From contig JAJXTL010000019.1 of the NCBI GenBank assembly GCA_021783855.1, forward strand, positions 1 to 29,481: a stretch of 29,481 nucleotides of DNA, given 5' to 3'. The position numbers were made by a program, and so were the translations under genes. The DNA comes from Pseudomonadota bacterium. Lineage in GTDB: Bacteria > Pseudomonadota > Gammaproteobacteria > Burkholderiales > Gallionellaceae. The notes beneath the pieces were generated by a model that worked only from the letters and a program-made list of their open reading frames with translations, ran no database searches and had not been told where the DNA came from. Positions 25,104 to 29,481 of the stretch are shown piece after piece. Position 1 is the first letter of the stretch. Each line of letters opens with the position of its first letter.

Positions 25104-26513
25104 TCACCACCGGTATGTCATCTGCGCACTAAACACGTTGCCCGTCGCATCCAGCACATTCATGGCATTGTTGAGTGCAATCGATGCCGGTCCCGCAGCA
25201 GCAGTGCCGGGATTGACCACACTGGCCGTGCGATAGGCGTAATTCAGCGAGAAACGCAATCCCGGACCGTAGAAATATTGTCCGCCTATCGTCCAGGTAT
25301 TGAGTCTGCGTTCATCAGGCAACGAATTTGTCATTTTGTCGTAGGAGTCGAAGCGCAGATCGACCTCTAATTTCTCGGTGAATTTCCATCCCGCATCGAG
25401 GTAATAGCCGCTTGCCTTGTTAGTGGATTCCACGGCCATCAGCTGCACCGGCACAAAGCCTCCCATTACCTGGTTGAATGCGGGATTCGGTCCCATATAA
25501 ATCATGCCGCTACCCTGTATGTACTCGGTACCCAGGCGCAGCGGCCCATGCAAGTATTTGAGTCCCACACCCTGCCGCAGACGGTCGTAATTGACGCCAT
25601 TAAAATAGCGCTTGCCGTCCTGATGCCAGACATAGGCCGTGACATCTTCACGCTTGGGCCCTGTACCCTCGCCAAACAAATAGGAAGTCTGCAACCGAAC
25701 GGTCACATCGTGATTGCCGGGATTATTTGCCGTATTGAAATTGAGACCATCGCCCTGGCTCACCATCACCGCGTAATTGTATTCCATCATGTCTTTTCTG
25801 AACCAGTCGTAAACTTCGACGCCGGTGTCGCGGAAGGCGCCCACCGAGCCTGCGAGTGTCCCGGCCTGATTTTTAGCGCCGTTCATGTTGATGCCTGCTG
25901 CAGGCGCAAATGCTGAAGCGGGCACGGCATAAGGGGTGACGAAACGCTCGTTGAGCAGTCCATCGGTGACGTTGGTGAAGTTGATGTAATCCATTGCATA
26001 TTCGCCCAGCATGGCTTCTTCGCCGACCGGCAGGCGCCCCAACCCCAGCCTTACGCGCGCGCCGGGGATATAGTTCAAGGACACCGTGGCATCGGTCATC
26101 ACACCCATTCTTTTATTGTAGACACCGTTCACCGAGCCATTCTCGGTAATGGCATTATTGCCGAGTTCAGCCAACAGAAAGTAGTTGATTTTTTCGTCAG
26201 TGCCCGGCATGACCCCGCGCAAACCCGGACGAAAGCGGAATATCTGCCCCTGATCTTTACTGGTCAGATCGGGCCCTACCAGATTGAGAACCGGTATTTG
26301 TCCGTTATACGCTCTCGCGCCGGGAGCGCCGGTAAGACCTGCGGCTGCACCACCCAGATTGTGCTGGTATTGCGGCTGTATAAAACCCCAGAATTTATAC
26401 TCCGGCGCGCCGGGCGCTTCATAGTTCTGCATTTGAAACCAGTTGGCGGCAAAAGAAGCAGGTGCATGTCCGAAAGCGGCAAACATGGCAACCGCTAGTG
26501 TTGTTTTTTTCAT
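25104..26513 (-). CDS. Outer-membrane beta-barrel porin
   Basis: A 469-residue protein with signal peptide MKKTTLAVAMFAAFGHAPASFA. The rest alternates aromatic/hydrophobic and polar residues in strand-length segments and ends in an aromatic C-terminus (MTYRW), as barrel proteins do. Segments such as YKFWGFIQPQYQHN, VRLGLGRLPVGEEAM, YYLDAGWKFTEKLEVDLRFD and LNTWTIGGQYFYGPGLRFSL look like long porin strands of an OprO/OprP- or OprB-like 16- to 18-strand type. GGGGAG precedes the ATG. Substrate cannot be told. An AATACCGGTATT palindrome lies about 85 bp upstream. Confidence 0.82.
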   Translation of the reverse strand: MKKTTLAVAMFAAFGHAPASFAANWFQMQNYEAPGAPEYKFWGFIQPQYQHNLGGAAAGLTGAPGARAYNGQIPVLNLVGPDLTSKDQGQIFRFRPGLRGVMPGTDEKINYFLLAELGNNAITENGSVNGVYNKRMGVMTDATVSLNYIPGARVRLGLGRLPVGEEAMLGEYAMDYINFTNVTDGLLNERFVTPYAVPASAFAPAAGINMNGAKNQAGTLAGSVGAFRDTGVEVYDWFRKDMMEYNYAVMVSQGDGLNFNTANNPGNHDVTVRLQTSYLFGEGTGPKREDVTAYVWHQDGKRYFNGVNYDRLRQGVGLKYLHGPLRLGTEYIQGSGMIYMGPNPAFNQVMGGFVPVQLMAVESTNKASGYYLDAGWKFTEKLEVDLRFDSYDKMTNSLPDERRLNTWTIGGQYFYGPGLRFSLNYAYRTASVVNPGTAAAGPASIALNNAMNVLDATGNVFSAQMTYRW

Positions 26514-26596
26514 GTGACTCCCCTAAGATTTTAAGTATATTTGTATTATTTATTTCTCTGGAACAGCCCGGCACCCGCTTGGCTTACCGCCCTAAA

Positions 26597-26608
26597 AATA
26601 CCGGTATT
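26597..26608. promoter_or_regulatory. Perfect 12-bp palindrome, candidate operator for the porin
   Basis: AATACCGGTATT is its own reverse complement and lies upstream of the porin promoter region. It has no coding role. The protein that would bind it is unknown. Confidence 0.35.
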
Positions 26609-26796
26609 ACTCATGAAAACAGATGCATATATAAATTATTACATGCAAAAGCCCACATTCCCGCGCAACAATTTCTTACACTTTGCAGCGCAATTGTAAG
26701 GTAGACGAGTGGACAGCCTGAGTTATTCCATCATTCAAGGATTTTTATTGAAATGCGTCTTGTGAATTTCCAGCTCATCTGAATTACGTCTGGCAA

Positions 26797-26805
26797 TGTT
26801 ACAAT
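26797..26805 (+). promoter_or_regulatory. Candidate extended -10 promoter of the phosphoesterase gene
   Basis: TGTTACAAT fits the extended -10 form TGnTATAAT with one mismatch, and lies 25 nt before the ATG, giving a short leader. No good -35 is visible. Confidence 0.35.
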
Positions 26806-26830
26806 CTGCAGCGACACCTCAGACGACACC

Positions 26831-27646
26831 ATGCGCCATACACTGACTCTACTACTGGCTTTCATCATCGCGCCTGCCGCACTCGCCGGTCCGCTGCCGC
26901 GTCCCGATCATGTCGTGGTGGTCATCGAGGAAAATCGCGGCTATGCAGAGATCATGGCCCCGCTTAACCGCAACTCCTACATCCACGCACTGGCCAGGCG
27001 CGGCACGCTGTTCACGGAGTCATACGCTGTCACGCATCCCAGCCAGCCGAATTATCTGGCGTTGTTTTCCGGCTCGACCCAAGGCGTTGTCGACGATGAC
27101 TGCCCGCAGAATCTGAGCGGCGACAATCTTGCCGCTGCCTTGCTGAGTGGAAATCTTGGCTTTGCCAGCTATTCGGAAGCACTGCCCGCTGCCGAGGGCA
27201 AGCAATGCATATCGGGCGCGTACCGGCGCAAACACAATCCGGCCGCCAACTGGCAGAGCCTGCCCGCTTCGATCAACCTGAATTTTGACGAGTTTGCGCG
27301 GGACTTTGCCAAACTGCCTGCCGTATCCTTCGTCATCCCGGACCAGAATCACGACATGCACGACGGCAGCTTTCCTGTTGCAGACGCATGGCTCAAGACA
27401 CATATCGAACCTTACCTTGCGTGGGCGTATAAACACAACAGTCTGTTGATACTGACCTGGGATGAGGACGACTACAAGGGGAACAACCGTATCGTCACGA
27501 TACTGGCAGGCCCGATGGTCAAGGCGGGGATTAGCGGCCAGCGCATCAGTCATTACAACGTGTTGCGAACGCTGCTCGACTTCTACGGCTTACCCGCGCT
27601 GGGCGCCAGCCGGGACGCGGAGCCGATCAAGGGCATCTGGAAATGA
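26831..27646 (+). CDS. Secreted acid phosphatase/phosphoesterase (AcpA / phospholipase C family)
   Basis: A 271-residue exported enzyme; signal peptide residues 1-19 ending ALA. It has the alkaline-phosphatase-fold motifs of the phosphoesterase family PF04185: VVVVIEENRGY (metal ligands at 33-35), THPSQPNYLALFSG with the nucleophile region at 68-72, PDQNHDMHDGS at 170-180, TWDEDD at 209-214 and SHYNVLRTLLD at 240-250. It is shorter than phospholipase C proper, so a small phosphomonoesterase is likely. It probably releases phosphate in the periplasm. It is divergent from the porin gene; if that is a phosphate porin the two could work together, which is untested. Confidence 0.88.
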   Translation: MRHTLTLLLAFIIAPAALAGPLPRPDHVVVVIEENRGYAEIMAPLNRNSYIHALARRGTLFTESYAVTHPSQPNYLALFSGSTQGVVDDDCPQNLSGDNLAAALLSGNLGFASYSEALPAAEGKQCISGAYRRKHNPAANWQSLPASINLNFDEFARDFAKLPAVSFVIPDQNHDMHDGSFPVADAWLKTHIEPYLAWAYKHNSLLILTWDEDDYKGNNRIVTILAGPMVKAGISGQRISHYNVLRTLLDFYGLPALGASRDAEPIKGIWK

Positions 27647-27709
27647 TGCCTGTTTTGACAAAAAACTGCGCCGGCACGGCTTGTTTCGCGCAAGGCCACT
27701 CGCCATGAA

Positions 27710-28111
<402 letters not shown>

Positions 28112-28151
28112 TCACTTTTTATCATTAGGGATGGGCGCTTCTCAATGCCCG

Positions 28152-28634
28152 TTAATTCAAATTATCATTTTTTTGTTGCAAGCGGAGGGCGACGGAAGGC
28201 GATACAAATTTGCCGACATCTCCGCCAAAACGCGCTACTTCGCGCACCATGGTGGCCGAAATAAAGGTGTACTGTTCGGCAGGCGTCAGAAACAGGGTTT
28301 CCATTTCCGGATACAGGTTACGGTTCATGCCCGCCAGCTGAAATTCATATTCAAAATCCGATGCGGCACGCAAGCCGCGCAACACCACGCGAGACTGCTG
28401 CGATTGCACGAAACTCATCAACAAACCGTCAAAACCTTCCACGCGCACGTTGCCAAAACCCGCAAACACCTCACGCGCCATGTCCACCCGCTCGTCCAGC
28501 GTGAACAGCGTATTCGCGCGGCTTTTTGCCACCGCCACAATCACTTCGCTAAACAACCCCGCAGCACGACGCACCACGTCTTCATGACCGCTGGTGATGG
28601 GATCGAAGGTTCCCGGATAGACTACTTTAATCAT
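28152..28634 (-). CDS. coaD: Phosphopantetheine adenylyltransferase
   Basis: A 160-residue nucleotidyltransferase for the fourth step of coenzyme A synthesis (4'-phosphopantetheine plus ATP to dephospho-CoA). The ATP-binding motif is [14 protein letters not shown] (T-x-G-H), and the second site is [17 protein letters not shown]. The substrate-binding part [22 protein letters not shown] is complete. Length is normal. Its ATG overlaps the rsmD stop (ATGA), so the two are translated together, the usual rsmD-coaD pairing. Confidence 0.98.
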   Translation of the reverse strand: MIKVVYPGTFDPITSGHEDVVRRAAGLFSEVIVAVAKSRANTLFTLDERVDMAREVFAGFGNVRVEGFDGLLMSFVQSQQSRVVLRGLRAASDFEYEFQLAGMNRNLYPEMETLFLTPAEQYTFISATMVREVARFGGDVGKFVSPSVALRLQQKNDNLN

Positions 28635-29167
28635 TCGTTCAAACCTATCAATTGAAAATACACCTGCCCTGCCCGGCCCGATTTTATAAGCTGCCAGGGC
28701 GATGACACTTCCATTTCAGCGCCGGACTCCACATACACCACGCCGTTGTCGCAGAGGTGTTGCGGCAACAGCCCCAGCAATTTAGGCAAATAATCGTTCT
28801 GAAAAGGCGGATCCAGAAAGATCACATCGAAGCGCTGCGCATCGCGGCGGATGAATTCCAGCCCGTCCTGATGACGCAACATGACTTGGCTGCATGCCAA
28901 TTTTCCGGCATTATCCTGCAAGGCGCGAAATACCGGCAAACTTTTCTCCACCATCAGCACAAGTTCAGCCCCACGGGACGCCGCTTCAAAACCCAGCGCG
29001 CCGCTGCCGGCAAACAGATCCAGACAACGCCTGCCATACAGCGTTTGCCCCAGCCAGTTGAACAGCGTCTCGCGCACCCTGTCCGGCGTCGGGCGCAATC
29101 CTTCCGCATCGGGGAAAGTAATGATGCGGCTGCGCAGTTCGCCACCGCCTATCCTGACTTTATTTAT
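28631..29167 (-). CDS. rsmD: 16S rRNA (guanine(966)-N(2))-methyltransferase
   Basis: A SAM-dependent methyltransferase acting on 16S rRNA. The SAM site is [20 protein letters not shown] and the catalytic motif LDPPF is intact. The RsmD N-terminal region [20 protein letters not shown] then [12 protein letters not shown] lies in one open frame, but the first ordinary start codon, TTG 29096-29098, is inside it. Upstream, no ATG, GTG or TTG occurs before the in-frame stop at 29213-29215. I therefore extend the gene to an ATA at 29165-29167, with GGGG 6 nt upstream. A CTG at 29171-29173 or a sequence error are alternatives. It begins at the stop codon of the peptidase gene. Confidence 0.88.
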   Translation of the reverse strand: MNKVRIGGGELRSRIITFPDAEGLRPTPDRVRETLFNWLGQTLYGRRCLDLFAGSGALGFEAASRGAELVLMVEKSLPVFRALQDNAGKLACSQVMLRHQDGLEFIRRDAQRFDVIFLDPPFQNDYLPKLLGLLPQHLCDNGVVYVESGAEMEVSSPWQLIKSGRAGQVYFQLIGLNE

Positions 29168-29481
29168 TTTCAGCCCCGGCAGATTTTGACTCGGACGCAG
29201 GTGCGCCGACGATCACCGTGGCCATTTGCGCAGGATGAATGTGACGGGCAAAGGCGTCCTTGATTTGTGCTGCGGTAACCCGCTCCACACGCCCGGTGAA
29301 ATCGTCCAGATAAGTCAACGGCAAATCATAGAAGCCGATCAAGCTCAGGTATTCAAGTATCTTGCGGTTGCTGTCGATGCGCAACGGAAACCCGCCGATG
29401 ATATTCTGCTTGGCGGCGACCAGTTCCTTTTCAGTCGGGCCGTTGGCGACAAAATCCGCGACTGTCTTGCGCACCAGCGCC
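29160..29481 (-). CDS. M16-family zinc peptidase, C-terminal part (runs off the window)
   Basis: Only the last 106 or so codons are visible; the 5' part, with the catalytic domain, lies beyond 29481. The segment KTVADFVANGPTEKELVAAK, then NIIGGFPLRIDSNRKILEYL and GFYDLPLTYLDDFTGRVERV matches the end of the inactive second half of pitrilysin-like M16 peptidases, closing with TVIVGAPA. The stop at 29160-29162 overlaps the presumed rsmD start. A peptidase-rsmD-coaD-ferredoxin order is common in betaproteobacteria. Confidence 0.85.
   Translation of the reverse strand, partial: ALVRKTVADFVANGPTEKELVAAKQNIIGGFPLRIDSNRKILEYLSLIGFYDLPLTYLDDFTGRVERVTAAQIKDAFARHIHPAQMATVIVGAPASESKSAGAENK

Larger units (their letters stand above)
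26514..26830. other. Divergent intergenic region between porin and phosphoesterase genes
   Basis: No gene is visible in these 317 bp. The porin side is AT-rich with TATACT (minus strand) as a possible -10 and a perfect 12-bp palindrome AATACCGGTATT at 26597-26608. Further right, CTTACA (26675-26680) and TGTAAG (26695-26700) form an inverted repeat. The phosphoesterase side has an extended -10 at 26797-26805. Confidence 0.5.

Overview
The window looks like a chromosomal segment of a moderately GC-rich betaproteobacterium. The Nitrosomonadales, including iron- or sulfur-oxidising Gallionellaceae-like lineages, are my best guess. The clues are the order M16 peptidase-rsmD-coaD-ferredoxin, a TPR lipoprotein gene near mutM, and a COG1416-type periplasmic DsrE protein. 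The lineage call is inference; no rRNA or tRNA gene is present to anchor it.

Layout. (1) 1-252 is one long imperfect inverted repeat with perfect 19-bp ends, like a MITE or other folded repeat. (2) 263-9099, all minus strand, is a tightly packed catabolic operon. In transcription order it encodes a family-5 solute-binding protein, two Opp/Dpp-type permeases, two ATPases, a GntR/FCD regulator, a cytoplasmic gamma-glutamyltransferase-family Ntn hydrolase and an SBF-like (bile acid:sodium symporter family) transporter. Most junctions overlap by 4 nt or are very short. A 15-bp piece of the end repeat recurs in inverted orientation at 9394-9408, so the operon is bracketed by related sequence and may be an acquired island. 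(3) 9576-11324 (minus) is a TPR lipoprotein. Divergent from it, a plus-strand run encodes a GldA/GldF/GldG-like ABC-2 export system (11400-14494), a soluble multi-domain hybrid histidine kinase, a membrane hybrid kinase fused to an intact EAL phosphodiesterase, and mutM. (4) 22820-23109 is a broken GAF-domain gene. (5) 23094-25025 holds an ECF sigma factor and its membrane anti-sigma factor (minus), with a divergent periplasmic DsrE-family protein (plus). The periplasmic half of the anti-sigma factor is itself a DsrE-like domain, homologous to the neighbouring free protein. (6) 25104-26513 (minus) is an outer-membrane porin, and 26831-27646 (plus) a secreted phosphoesterase. (7) 27710-29481 (minus) carries a YfhL-type ferredoxin, coaD, rsmD and the 3' end of an M16 peptidase gene.

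How the parts work together. The Opp-type operon probably imports a peptide-like or amide compound that the Ntn hydrolase cleaves, under the GntR regulator encoded within it. The two kinases have clearly paralogous catalytic cores and overlap by 17 bp; they probably form one phosphorelay that ends in c-di-GMP hydrolysis. The sigma/anti-sigma/DsrE locus looks like an envelope-sensing switch in which a sulfur-carrier-type fold is the periplasmic input. The last two are the most novel-looking systems here.
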